Both the position numbers and the translations under genes were made by a program. Positions 1 to 7,802 of a stretch of DNA of 9,486 bases are shown here, piece by piece (position 1 is the first letter of the stretch; every line of letters begins with the position of its first letter). The stretch comes from a bacterium (GTDB lineage: Bacteria; Atribacterota; JS1; SB-45; 34-128), in the NCBI GenBank assembly GCA_018894595.1, contig JAHIPN010000136.1, forward strand, positions 1 through 9,486. The letters run 5' to 3'. Below the pieces are notes generated by a model. That model was given only the letters and a program-made list of their open reading frames with translations, searched no databases and was not told where the DNA came from.

Positions 1-1
1 T

Positions 2-352
2 ATGTCAACTCCCATTATTGAGGAAGAAAATAATTATCAGAAAAAAGGCAATACAATAGAAAATATTGAATTAGCATTAAAAAAACCAGATTTATTAGGT
101 GAATCAAAATGGTCATTTATATTAGTTAAAATTATTGAAGTAGAGATGGAAGATAAAGAATTTTTAGAACAAGTACATTCTGGAATAATTAGAAATCTTT
201 ATGCTGGTGTTAAAATTCCAGTTAAATTAAGAATAGAACAGGAATGCAACGGAGAAGGATTATTAATTAAAGATACAGAGAAATATTTTGTTGAAAAAGT
301 GAATGGAGATATTATTGAGCCGCAAGATAGACAGACTAAATTAGATTTTTAA
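2..352 (+). CDS. Hypothetical protein, possibly 5'-truncated by the window edge
   Basis: I do not recognise this 116-residue reading frame and assign no function. It opens with an ATG at the second base of the window, so no ribosome binding site can be checked, and this ATG may be an internal methionine of a longer gene. The product is acidic, with no signal peptide, membrane helix or Cys/His cluster. Roughly residues 36-80 alternate hydrophobic and charged residues (FILVKIIEVEM, then GIIRNLYAGVKIPVKLRI), which suggests a small mixed alpha/beta fold. It ends in TAA and is followed by 170 nt of non-coding DNA before hsdM, so it is probably a separate transcription unit on the same strand. The AT-rich codon use matches the rest of the window, which supports it being a real gene. 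Confidence 0.6.
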   Translation: MSTPIIEEENNYQKKGNTIENIELALKKPDLLGESKWSFILVKIIEVEMEDKEFLEQVHSGIIRNLYAGVKIPVKLRIEQECNGEGLLIKDTEKYFVEKVNGDIIEPQDRQTKLDF

Positions 353-375
353 TTTTGAGTATATGTTTTACTATG

Positions 376-405
376 TGACAGGATGGCCTTTTGTCGCATT
401 TTTAT
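376..405 (+). terminator. Weak terminator-like hairpin after the first gene
   Basis: GACAGG (377-382) can pair with CC (387-388) and TGTC (392-395) around an ATGG loop, with a three-T bulge on the 3' arm. T376 and G396 could add a wobble pair. A T-rich tract follows (399-406 and beyond). The position, 25 nt after the stop at 352, suits a Rho-independent terminator, but the bulge and short stem make it weak. It overlaps the -35 box of the promoter candidate below. Confidence 0.25.
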
Positions 406-419
406 TACATTTTTATCGT
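391..419 (+). promoter_or_regulatory. Candidate sigma70-type promoter for the hsd operon
   Basis: TTGTCG (391-396) and TATCGT (414-419) each match the sigma70 consensus boxes at four of six positions with a 17-bp spacer. This would start transcription about 95 nt upstream of hsdM. Nearby alternative -10 boxes are TACAAT (432-437) and TATAAA (485-490), each five of six matches, but neither has a convincing -35 box. The AT-rich background makes chance matches likely, so the promoter lies somewhere in 353-508 but is not fixed. Confidence 0.25.
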
Positions 420-451
420 ATTCTAAGAAATTACAATATACCAAATGTGAA

Positions 452-505
452 GACCTGACTTCGTTTAAATCAAAATATGACAATTATAAAATGACTCGAC
501 CTGAC
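452..505 (+). repeat. Direct repeat GACCTGAC in the hsdM leader
   Basis: The 8-mer GACCTGAC occurs at 452-459 and again at 498-505, 46 bp apart start to start, in otherwise AT-rich DNA just upstream of hsdM. The spacing is a little over four helical turns, so it could be a pair of operator half-sites. One chance pair in a leader of this size is possible. CTTCGT (459-464) is also complementary to ACGAAG (506-511), which overlaps the hsdM ribosome binding site. Confidence 0.3.
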
Positions 506-508
506 ACG

Positions 509-514
509 AAGGAG
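509..514 (+). promoter_or_regulatory. Ribosome binding site of hsdM
   Basis: AAGGAG lies 8 nt before the ATG at 523. The strong match and ideal spacing fix the hsdM start and suggest the operon is translated efficiently from its first gene. Confidence 0.85.
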
Positions 515-522
515 ATGAAATT

Positions 523-3018
523 ATGAACAATGGTGGGAAGATAACCCTAAGACAACTTGAAACTCATTTATTCAAGGCTGCTGATATTCTAAGGGGTAAA
601 ATGGACGCCTCTGAATATAAGGAGTATATCTTTGGTATGCTCTTTTTGAAACGTGTTTCTGATGTGTTTAAAGTAGAAAGACAAAAACTTATTGAGCGAT
701 TTAAGGCACAAAATTATTCCGAAGAAAATATAAAAGAACTTATAGAAGACCCAAATCTATACAGTGACAGTTTTTTTGTGCCAGAAAGGGCAAGATGGAA
801 AAACATTCTTAATTTAAAGGAAGACGTAGGGAATCAATTAAATAAGTCTCTTGCTTCTCTGGAAGAGGCTAATCCCCCACTTGACGGTGTACTAAAACAT
901 ATTGATTTTAATGCAACTAAAGGGAAAACCAAATTAAAAGACCAGCAGCTTATTGACCTTATTCATCATTTTAACAAATACAGATTAACCAATGATGATT
1001 TTGAGTTTCCTGATTTGTTAGGGGCAACCTATGAATATTTAATAAAGCAGTTTGCAGATTCAGCAGGTAAAAAAGGTGGAGAATTTTATACTCCACCACA
1101 AGTAGCAGCTTTGCTGGTAAGAATAATTAAACCTCAGGAAGGGATGGCTGTTTACGACCCGACTTGTGGCTCCGGTGGTTTTTTGATCCAGTCAAAGCAA
1201 TATGTTGAAGAAAGGGGACAAAACGCACAAGATATACCTCTTTATGGCCAAGAAATCAATGGAGTGACCTGGTCAATATGTAAAATGAATATGATTCTCC
1301 ACGGTATACCGGATGCATATATAGAAAATGAGGATACTATTGCAATCCCTAAGTTCGTCGATAATGGTTATATCAGGCATTTTGATAGAGTTATTGCCAA
1401 TCCCCCATTCTCTCAAAATTATAGCCGTGCGAATATGCAATATCCTGAGAGATTTAAATATGGTTCTACTCCTGAAACCGGTAAAAAAGCTGATTTGATG
1501 TTTTTGCAGCATATGGTCGCCAGTTTAAAAGAAAATGGTATGATGGCTACGATTATGCCCCATGGTGTTCTTTTTAGGGGAGGGCAGGAGAAGGTTATAA
1601 GAGAAGGAATTATTAAAGATAATATTATAGAGGCAATAATCGGCTTACCCGCTAAACTTTTTTATAATACCGGCATACCTGCCTGCGTAGTGGTTATTAA
1701 TAAAAACAAGCCTCCATATTTAAAAGATAAAATACTGTTTATCAATTCAGATAGGGAATATGGAGAGGGAAGAAATCAAAATTATCTAAGACCCGAAGAT
1801 ATCGATAAAATAATTACAGTATTTGATGAAAAACAGGAAATACCAAAGTATTCAAGACTAGTAGATATTACAGAAATAGAAGGAAATGATTTTAATTTAA
1901 ATATAAGAAGATATGTAGATAACTCACCGGAACTGGAGATGGAAGATGTACATGCTCATTTAGTTGGAGGAATTCCTGAGGTAGAAGTTGAACTTTATAA
2001 AGGAAATCTCCAGAAGTTTAACCTTGGGATTGAGACATTATTTAAAGAGAAAGATGAGAAATATTTAAAATTTAATGATGAAATCGAGGGAAAAAGCAAG
2101 ATAAAAGAAATTATTGAAGACTCCGAAGAGGTGAGAAATGTAATTTCAAATTATACGGAAAGGTTAAATGAATGGTGGAATGAGGTAAAGCCAGAGATTG
2201 AAGGATTTTATGGGAACAATAACCTTTGGAATTTTAGAAAAAGTGCGATTAAAAGACTAAAAGAAAAATATAAATCTCTTGGTTTGTTAGATGAGTTTAA
2301 AATTGCCGGTATCTTTGTGAACTGGTGGGAAGAGCTAAAATACGATTTTAAAACTATTGTCTCTGCTGGTTGGAGCAAAAACCTGATTGACGATGAGAGT
2401 ATAGAAAATAAATTTTTCAGTAAGGAATTAGAAAATATTGAGGAGTTAGAAAGCAAAGCTGCAGAGGTTGAAGGTGAATTGAATGAACTATTTGAAGAAG
2501 TGGAAGAGTGGGATGAAGAAGAGCAGAGCAATAAAACCGCCAATAAAGTTATAAGTTATCTAAAAGATACAATTAAAGATTTAGAGTCAATAAATAGTGA
2601 GTCCGCAAGAAAAGAAATTATAAATATGAAACAGCTAATTGATAAGATTGACAAAAAAAATACAGAATTAAGCAAAATTAAGAACACCTTAAAAAAGATG
2701 AAAGAGGAATTGGAAGGGATAATAAAAAAAGATAATATAACGAAAGAAGAAATAAAGATAAAAAAAGGAAAAGTTGATTTTAAAAGAGATTCATTAGCTG
2801 AGGAAGAAACCAAGAAATTGCTTCTTGAAAAATTCTATGAGTTAATAAGTAAACAACTGGAGAAATATTTGAATACAGAGAAAAGAGAGCTAATTAAGAT
2901 TTTTGAAAATCTCTGGGATAAATATAGCGTCCCTCTCGAAAGTTTAAATATCGAGATAAATGATAAAGTTAAAAAACTGGACGAATTTTTAAGGAAGCTG
3001 GGTTATTACCATGACTGA
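523..3018 (+). CDS. hsdM: Type I restriction-modification methyltransferase subunit HsdM (long form)
   Basis: This is the modification subunit of a type I system. With HsdS it transfers a methyl group from S-adenosylmethionine to the N6 of adenine in the target site, and it is also part of the restriction complex. Residues 1-150 are the helical HsdM_N domain ([20 protein letters not shown]). The catalytic domain follows: motif [10 protein letters not shown] (186-194), SAM-binding motif [10 protein letters not shown] (212-220) and catalytic motif IV NPPF (293-296), then the fold continues to about residue 465. At 831 residues it is well above the ~500 of the classical forms. The excess is a C-terminal extension (about 490-831), rich in Lys and Glu and predicted helical or coiled-coil (about 625-660 and 680-740). 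It ends in an [11 protein letters not shown] segment (796-806) that I recall from other long HsdM proteins. The ATG at 523 has a strong ribosome binding site. The stop overlaps hsdS by 8 nt. All catalytic residues are present, so it should be active. Confidence 0.96.
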   Translation: MNNGGKITLRQLETHLFKAADILRGKMDASEYKEYIFGMLFLKRVSDVFKVERQKLIERFKAQNYSEENIKELIEDPNLYSDSFFVPERARWKNILNLKEDVGNQLNKSLASLEEANPPLDGVLKHIDFNATKGKTKLKDQQLIDLIHHFNKYRLTNDDFEFPDLLGATYEYLIKQFADSAGKKGGEFYTPPQVAALLVRIIKPQEGMAVYDPTCGSGGFLIQSKQYVEERGQNAQDIPLYGQEINGVTWSICKMNMILHGIPDAYIENEDTIAIPKFVDNGYIRHFDRVIANPPFSQNYSRANMQYPERFKYGSTPETGKKADLMFLQHMVASLKENGMMATIMPHGVLFRGGQEKVIREGIIKDNIIEAIIGLPAKLFYNTGIPACVVVINKNKPPYLKDKILFINSDREYGEGRNQNYLRPEDIDKIITVFDEKQEIPKYSRLVDITEIEGNDFNLNIRRYVDNSPELEMEDVHAHLVGGIPEVEVELYKGNLQKFNLGIETLFKEKDEKYLKFNDEIEGKSKIKEIIEDSEEVRNVISNYTERLNEWWNEVKPEIEGFYGNNNLWNFRKSAIKRLKEKYKSLGLLDEFKIAGIFVNWWEELKYDFKTIVSAGWSKNLIDDESIENKFFSKELENIEELESKAAEVEGELNELFEEVEEWDEEEQSNKTANKVISYLKDTIKDLESINSESARKEIINMKQLIDKIDKKNTELSKIKNTLKKMKEELEGIIKKDNITKEEIKIKKGKVDFKRDSLAEEETKKLLLEKFYELISKQLEKYLNTEKRELIKIFENLWDKYSVPLESLNIEINDKVKKLDEFLRKLGYYHD

Positions 3019-4648
3019 AGATTTGAAATTGCCAGCGGGTTGGAAACTGGTGAAGTTAGGGGAGATAGCGGAGAGAATAAAAGAAGTTCATCCAAATGGT
3101 TCTCAGCCATATTTGGAAATAGGAGATATTGATATTAAATCTAAGCGATATACAATAAAGGAAAAATCATCTCCAGAACACTGTTTAAAAGTAAGAAAAA
3201 ATTACATTGTTATTTCAAAGGTTCGTCCAATGAGAGGAGCAATTGCTAAAATCAAGGAAGAATATCTTTATGTTAGCCCTGCTTTATTAGTTCTAAACTC
3301 TGATAATAACGACTTTCTTTTTTATGCTTTGTCTAAAGAGGATTTTTTCAATTACTTGGGAACAAGAGAAACAGGAACGACATATCCAAGTGTAAATGAT
3401 AGGAATGTTTTAGATTTTGAATTTTTACTCCCATCCATTTCCGAGCAACGCAAAATTGCCGAGATCCTGGAAACAGTTGACGAGACAATAAAAAAAACCG
3501 ATCTAATCATTGAGAAATACAAGCGAATCAAACAGGGCTTGATGCAAGATTTGCTCACCAGAGGAATTACTGCTTTTGAATTTGAAAAAGATAAATTAAT
3601 CGCTGCTATCAAAAAAGTATTTGACAGTGGAGATCATAGATTTGGTCGAGAGGAAAATCTAGTAAGCCACCTTTCAAGACACCTTAATGAATTTTTCCCT
3701 GGATGGGATGTAGACAGCGAAGTAGAAAAAAACAATGATAGGCAAAGGCCTGACATAATCATTCATAAAAGAAGAATGGATGAGAATTTTTTTGCCATTG
3801 AGGTTAAAAAGAATGAAAATTTAAATGCAATAAAGCAAGATATTGAAAAATTAGAGGATGTAATGCTTGGGGATTACCACTATGAAGATGCCATTTTTAT
3901 AGGGTTTGATATTGAAAATTTTGAAGATGTTTTTAAACTTTCCGAAAAGGTTAACTTTATCCTGGTTTCTAAGAATGGAGAAATAAAAATAAAATCCCGT
4001 ATTCGTGAATTTAGAGACTCCCCTCTTGGCAAAATACCGGAAGAGTGGGAAGTGGTGAATATTAAGAATATTTGCAAAGTAAGGCAAGGCTTACAAATAG
4101 CAATAGCAAATAGATTTAAAGAATCGGGACCTAAAAGATATATTTATATTACTATCCAGTATCTTAATTCAGAAGAAAAAGATAAAGATGCCGAATATAT
4201 ACAAAATCCGCCTAAAAGCGTACTTTGTGGGAAAAATGATTTACTTATGACAAGAACGGGTAATACAGGAATGGTTATCTCTGACGTTGAAGGAGTTTTT
4301 CATAATAATTTCTTTTTAGTGGATTATTATAAAAAACAAGTTAATAAAATTTACTTATTTTATTATTTAAATTTACCCTGGATTCAGGAAGAAATTAAAG
4401 CATTAGCGGGAACTACAACCATTCCAGATTTAAATCATAGTGACTTCTATTCTTTAAAGTTTCTAAAATCTCCACTCTCCGAACAACGGCGTATTGCAGG
4501 GGTTCTCTTTCAAATGGACGAAACCATTGAAAAAGAACAGAGATACAAAGAAAAACTTGAAAGGATAAAACAAGGCTTAACGGAAGACCTTTTAACCGGC
4601 GAAGTTAGAGCTAACCATCTAATTAAAGAAGGTGTTGGAAGTGTATAA
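3011..4648 (+). CDS. hsdS: Type I restriction-modification specificity subunit HsdS with an inserted PD-(D/E)XK nuclease-like domain
   Basis: HsdS reads the bipartite DNA target of the type I complex and bridges the HsdM and HsdR subunits. Residues 1-143 form target recognition domain 1, and 144-183 the first conserved helix (starts [17 protein letters not shown], ends [12 protein letters not shown]). Residues 338-488 form target recognition domain 2 (starts [13 protein letters not shown]), and 489-531 the second conserved helix ([17 protein letters not shown] to [13 protein letters not shown]). The two helices form the usual pseudo-repeat that separates the domains. The usual length is about 400-450 residues; this one has 545 because of an insert at about 187-320, described separately. 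The ATG at 3011 overlaps the end of hsdM (ATGACTGA). The only upstream Shine-Dalgarno-like site, AAGGA at 2991-2995, is too far away, so translation is probably coupled to hsdM. No frame break is seen. Confidence 0.95.
   Translation: MTEDLKLPAGWKLVKLGEIAERIKEVHPNGSQPYLEIGDIDIKSKRYTIKEKSSPEHCLKVRKNYIVISKVRPMRGAIAKIKEEYLYVSPALLVLNSDNNDFLFYALSKEDFFNYLGTRETGTTYPSVNDRNVLDFEFLLPSISEQRKIAEILETVDETIKKTDLIIEKYKRIKQGLMQDLLTRGITAFEFEKDKLIAAIKKVFDSGDHRFGREENLVSHLSRHLNEFFPGWDVDSEVEKNNDRQRPDIIIHKRRMDENFFAIEVKKNENLNAIKQDIEKLEDVMLGDYHYEDAIFIGFDIENFEDVFKLSEKVNFILVSKNGEIKIKSRIREFRDSPLGKIPEEWEVVNIKNICKVRQGLQIAIANRFKESGPKRYIYITIQYLNSEEKDKDAEYIQNPPKSVLCGKNDLLMTRTGNTGMVISDVEGVFHNNFFLVDYYKKQVNKIYLFYYLNLPWIQEEIKALAGTTTIPDLNHSDFYSLKFLKSPLSEQRRIAGVLFQMDETIEKEQRYKEKLERIKQGLTEDLLTGEVRANHLIKEGVGSV
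3569..3970 (+). other. PD-(D/E)XK nuclease-like domain inserted between the two halves of HsdS
   Basis: This part of hsdS encodes residues about 187-320. A helix carrying E214/E215 ([17 protein letters not shown]) leads to a strand with GWDVDSEV (231-238), then RPDIIIHKR (246-254) and FFAIEVKK (260-267), then an amphipathic helix (273-286). D248, E264 and K266 fit the PD-(D/E)XK active-site signature, and E214 or E215 could be the extra acidic residue found on the first helix in many members. From memory, the pattern WDVD...PDII.H.R......IE.KK is that of a widespread small stand-alone family of putative nucleases; I could not search for it. The classical HsdS linker reappears right after the insert. 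Whether it cuts DNA is inference. Confidence 0.75.
4625..4632 (+). promoter_or_regulatory. Ribosome binding site that sets the hsdR start
   Basis: AAAGAAGG, inside the end of hsdS, lies 8 nt before the GTG at 4641. An earlier in-frame GTG (4632) and a TTG (4635) overlap or abut this site and have none of their own, so the GTG at 4641 is preferred. Confidence 0.6.
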
Positions 4649-7600
4649 AAAACTGGATGAAGAATATTATGTTGAAAATCCTTTTTTAGCACATCTCCAC
4701 AAATTGGGCTGGCAAATTTTCAGGCAGAACAAAGACGATCCTGAGGATGTGAAAGAGATTAAATCTTTTAATAGCTCCGGTGAACCTGTTTATGGCAAAA
4801 GTGTAGAGTTCAGAGAGAGTTTTAGAGAAATAATTCTTGAAAAAGAACTCAAAAATTCAATAAAAAAAATCAATTTCTGGATAGAAGAAGACCAGATAAC
4901 CGAAGTTGTAAGAAGAATTACAACACCGCAGGCAAATTCACCTTTAGAGATCAATAGAGAAATCCATGATTTACTTCTTGAAAATACCTCAGTCTTTGAG
5001 AATAGAAAAACAGGAGAAAAAAGCCCGACCGTCAGATTTATAGACTTCAAAAATCCAGAAAATAATTCTTTTACAGCCATATCACAGTTTAAGGTTAATG
5101 TTCCGGGTACAGAAAAGCATATTATCCCCGACATTGTCCTCTTTGTTAATGGCTTGCCTCTTGTAGTGGTGGAATGTAAAGCGCCGGTCATAGCCGACCC
5201 AGTAAGTGAAGCATTCACTCAACTTTTAAGATACCAGAATAAAAGAGGAGAAAAAGAAGGTAATGAAAAACTCTTATGGTATAACTTGTTTATGGTAATT
5301 ACCTCCGGCCAGGAGGCAAGGTGTGGCACCATTACCAGCGGATACGAGTATTTTGTTGAATGGAAAGACCCTTATCCTTATTGTTTGTCGGATATAAGCG
5401 AGGATAAAAACATCACCAGCCAGCAGGTTCTTGTTCAGGGGATGCTTTCCCGAAAAAATCTTCTGGACATTCTTCATACTTTCACGCTTTTCAAAGAAAA
5501 TTCCGAAAGCGGCACTATTAAAATCATTTCTAGATACCAGCAATTCCGAACGGTGAAAAAGATTATTGTCAAAATAAAGGAAGGAAAAACTCCCTGCGAA
5601 AGAGGCGGAATTGTCTGGCATACCCAGGGCTCCGGTAAATCACTTACCATGATGTATACTGTCAGAGCTATGTATTGTGACCCAGAACTGAAAAAATTCA
5701 AAATTGTATTTGTTACAGACAGAAAAGATCTTGAAAAACAGCTAAGAGATACTTCAAAAAGTGTGGGTTACACTGTTAATCTTGCGGAAAATATAAGAAA
5801 ATTTCAAGAATTTCTAAAAACAAATACTCCTGATTTAGTTATGGGTATGATTCACAAATTTCAGGAAAGAGAACTAAAAAAAGAATTTCCTCTGCTTAAT
5901 GAATCTTCCAACATTTTGATAATGATAGATGAAGCCCATAGAAATCAATATAAATATCTTGGAGCAAATCTAAAAAAATCATTACCAAATGCAATTAGAA
6001 TTGCCTTCACCGGTACACCTATAGAAAAAACAGAAAGAACCTTTGGAGACTACATAGATAAATACAGTATAAAGCAATCAGTTGATGATGGTGTTACTGT
6101 GGAAATTATCTATGAAGGTAGAACCCATAGTGGAAAACTAACAGATGAAGAGGCAGCCAATAAGAAATTTGAGGATGTATTTTCAATGCTGGATGCTGAG
6201 GAAAAGGATAAGATAATGGGAAGATACACCTGGCGGTCTTATCTGGAAGATAAAAATGTTATAGGTGATAAAGCAAAAGATATGATAGACCACTATGTTA
6301 CTCATGTTTTTCCAAATAAATTTAAAGCACAAGTTGTTACCGTTTCAAGGCTTGCTGCAATACGATATAAAAAAGCTCTTGAGGAAGCATTAAAGAAAAA
6401 AATAAAAGAATTAAAAAGGGATTACGATAAGGTTGATATTAACTTGCTTGAGAAATTAAAAGTTGAAGTGGTAATATCAGGAAATCCTAATGATCCAGTA
6501 AAATATCATCCATATACTGAACCTAAAAAACATGAGGATATCATATCAAGTTTCAAATTTCCCTTTGGCAATTCTGATAGGAGCGAACTTTCAGGAGATA
6601 TTGGCATACTTGTCGTCCAGAGTATGCTCATTACTGGCTTTGATGCTCCTATTGAACAGGTAATGTATCTGGATAATGTTATAAAAGAGCATAATTTACT
6701 ACAGGCTATTGCTCGAGTGAATAGGGTTTATAAAAATAAAAGTTGTGGTTTTGTGGTGGATTATGTTGGCGTATTTAAACATCTGAAAGAGGCTCTTGCC
6801 ATATATGCAGATGAGGACATTGAAGAAATTACGCAGGTTGTTATAAATAAATCTAAAAGTATTGATGATTTAAAATATACTCACACCCGAATCAATTATT
6901 TCCTTAAAAAATATGGAATTGATAACTGGCGAGAGAATATTGATGAATGTATTGATCTTCTTATTAATGAAGAAATAAGAAGTGAATTTCTCATGCTGGT
7001 AAGAAATTTTAATAAGGCGATGGATCAAGTTCTTCCTGACCCGGAAGCATTAAAATATGCGTCAGACCTTAAAATGCTTAATTTTATAAAAGAATCTGCC
7101 AGAAATAGATACCGGGATAATAAGCTTAGTATAAAAGATGCGAGTAATAAAATAAGAGAGATTGTTGAGGAGTATCTTGTTTCGCAAGGAGTTGACCCCA
7201 AAATACCTCCATTATCCCTCTTCTCTGATGAATTTATTGAAAGTGTGAAAAAGATAAAATCATCAAAATCAAAGAGTGAGGAACTTGAATGCGCAATTGT
7301 AGAGTACATTAATAAACATTACGAAGAAGACCCGGAGTTTTATGAAAGATTTTCTGATAGATTAAAGAGGCTTCTTGAAGAATATAAGGAAAATTGGGAC
7401 ATTCTGGCTACTGAACTGGAGAAATTAAGAGAGGGGATGAAAAAGGGTAGGGAAGCAGAGAAGGTATTTGGTATTGATGCAAAGAAGGAAATGCCCTTTT
7501 TTGGATTACTCAAACAGGAGATATTTGGAAAAATATCTGTTGAAGAACTTAAAAAAGAAGACATTGATTTTCTCATCAATTTAACTAAGGATGTTGCCGG

Positions 7601-7802
7601 GATTATAGAAAGAGAAGTTAGGTCAATTGACTTCTGGGATAACTATACGAAGAAAAAAATACTGAAATCCCATATTATATCTAATGTGCTTCTTTTAAAA
7701 TCAAAAGAAAATAAATACATCTTTAAAAAGAGAAATGAAATAACTCAAAAATTAATTGAGCTTGCTTATCACATTTATGGAGGGAGGAATTATGGAAATT
7801 AA
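4641..7802 (+). CDS. hsdR: Type I restriction endonuclease and translocase subunit HsdR
   Basis: HsdR is the motor and nuclease subunit: it joins the HsdM-HsdS complex, pulls unmodified DNA through with ATP and cuts at distance from the site. Numbering from GTG 4641 (1053 residues; starting at GTG 4632 would add three), the N-terminal nuclease has D164 (PDIVL) and E178/K180 (VVVECKAP), the PD-(D/E)XK signature. The superfamily 2 helicase core follows: Walker A HTQGSGKS (327-334), DEAH (430-433), motif III FTGTP (456-460), motif V TGFDAP (665-670) and motif VI QAIARVNR (688-695). From about residue 730 the chain is helical and charged, as expected of the C-terminal assembly domain. Length and the M-S-R gene order resemble the type IC enzymes such as EcoR124. 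It overlaps hsdS by 8 nt (GTGTATAA) and the next gene by 11 nt. All motifs are intact. Confidence 0.96.
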   Translation: MYKKLDEEYYVENPFLAHLHKLGWQIFRQNKDDPEDVKEIKSFNSSGEPVYGKSVEFRESFREIILEKELKNSIKKINFWIEEDQITEVVRRITTPQANSPLEINREIHDLLLENTSVFENRKTGEKSPTVRFIDFKNPENNSFTAISQFKVNVPGTEKHIIPDIVLFVNGLPLVVVECKAPVIADPVSEAFTQLLRYQNKRGEKEGNEKLLWYNLFMVITSGQEARCGTITSGYEYFVEWKDPYPYCLSDISEDKNITSQQVLVQGMLSRKNLLDILHTFTLFKENSESGTIKIISRYQQFRTVKKIIVKIKEGKTPCERGGIVWHTQGSGKSLTMMYTVRAMYCDPELKKFKIVFVTDRKDLEKQLRDTSKSVGYTVNLAENIRKFQEFLKTNTPDLVMGMIHKFQERELKKEFPLLNESSNILIMIDEAHRNQYKYLGANLKKSLPNAIRIAFTGTPIEKTERTFGDYIDKYSIKQSVDDGVTVEIIYEGRTHSGKLTDEEAANKKFEDVFSMLDAEEKDKIMGRYTWRSYLEDKNVIGDKAKDMIDHYVTHVFPNKFKAQVVTVSRLAAIRYKKALEEALKKKIKELKRDYDKVDINLLEKLKVEVVISGNPNDPVKYHPYTEPKKHEDIISSFKFPFGNSDRSELSGDIGILVVQSMLITGFDAPIEQVMYLDNVIKEHNLLQAIARVNRVYKNKSCGFVVDYVGVFKHLKEALAIYADEDIEEITQVVINKSKSIDDLKYTHTRINYFLKKYGIDNWRENIDECIDLLINEEIRSEFLMLVRNFNKAMDQVLPDPEALKYASDLKMLNFIKESARNRYRDNKLSIKDASNKIREIVEEYLVSQGVDPKIPPLSLFSDEFIESVKKIKSSKSKSEELECAIVEYINKHYEEDPEFYERFSDRLKRLLEEYKENWDILATELEKLREGMKKGREAEKVFGIDAKKEMPFFGLLKQEIFGKISVEELKKEDIDFLINLTKDVAGIIEREVRSIDFWDNYTKKKILKSHIISNVLLLKSKENKYIFKKRNEITQKLIELAYHIYGGRNYGN
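7779..7788 (+). promoter_or_regulatory. Ribosome binding site that sets the metallopeptidase start
   Basis: GGAGGGAGGA inside the 3' end of hsdR lies 3-7 nt before the ATG at 7792, depending on which GGAGG register is used. An earlier in-frame ATG at 7756 has no such site, so the 7792 start is chosen, giving a protein that begins MEIKKVIRSKRK. Confidence 0.85.

Noticed and set aside
2208..2813. Ser- and Phe-rich open frames on the minus strand within hsdM.
   Set aside because: They are the antisense of Glu/Lys-rich hsdM coding sequence (GAA and AAA codons read as TTC and TTT) and have no ribosome binding sites.
3440..4597. The two SEQR...LLTG segments (3440-3559 and 4478-4597) as a recent DNA duplication.
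   Set aside because: They are the normal conserved helices of HsdS. The proteins match but the DNA has diverged, so this is an ancient family feature.
4632..4640. GTG at 4632 as the hsdR start.
   Set aside because: The only good ribosome binding site (4625-4632) runs into this codon but is well spaced for the GTG at 4641. The difference is three residues, so it is not excluded.
7756..7791. ATG at 7756 as the metallopeptidase start.
   Set aside because: It has no ribosome binding site, would add 12 residues (MSLLITFMEGGI) that do not fit the family start, and the GGAGG site is placed for 7792.
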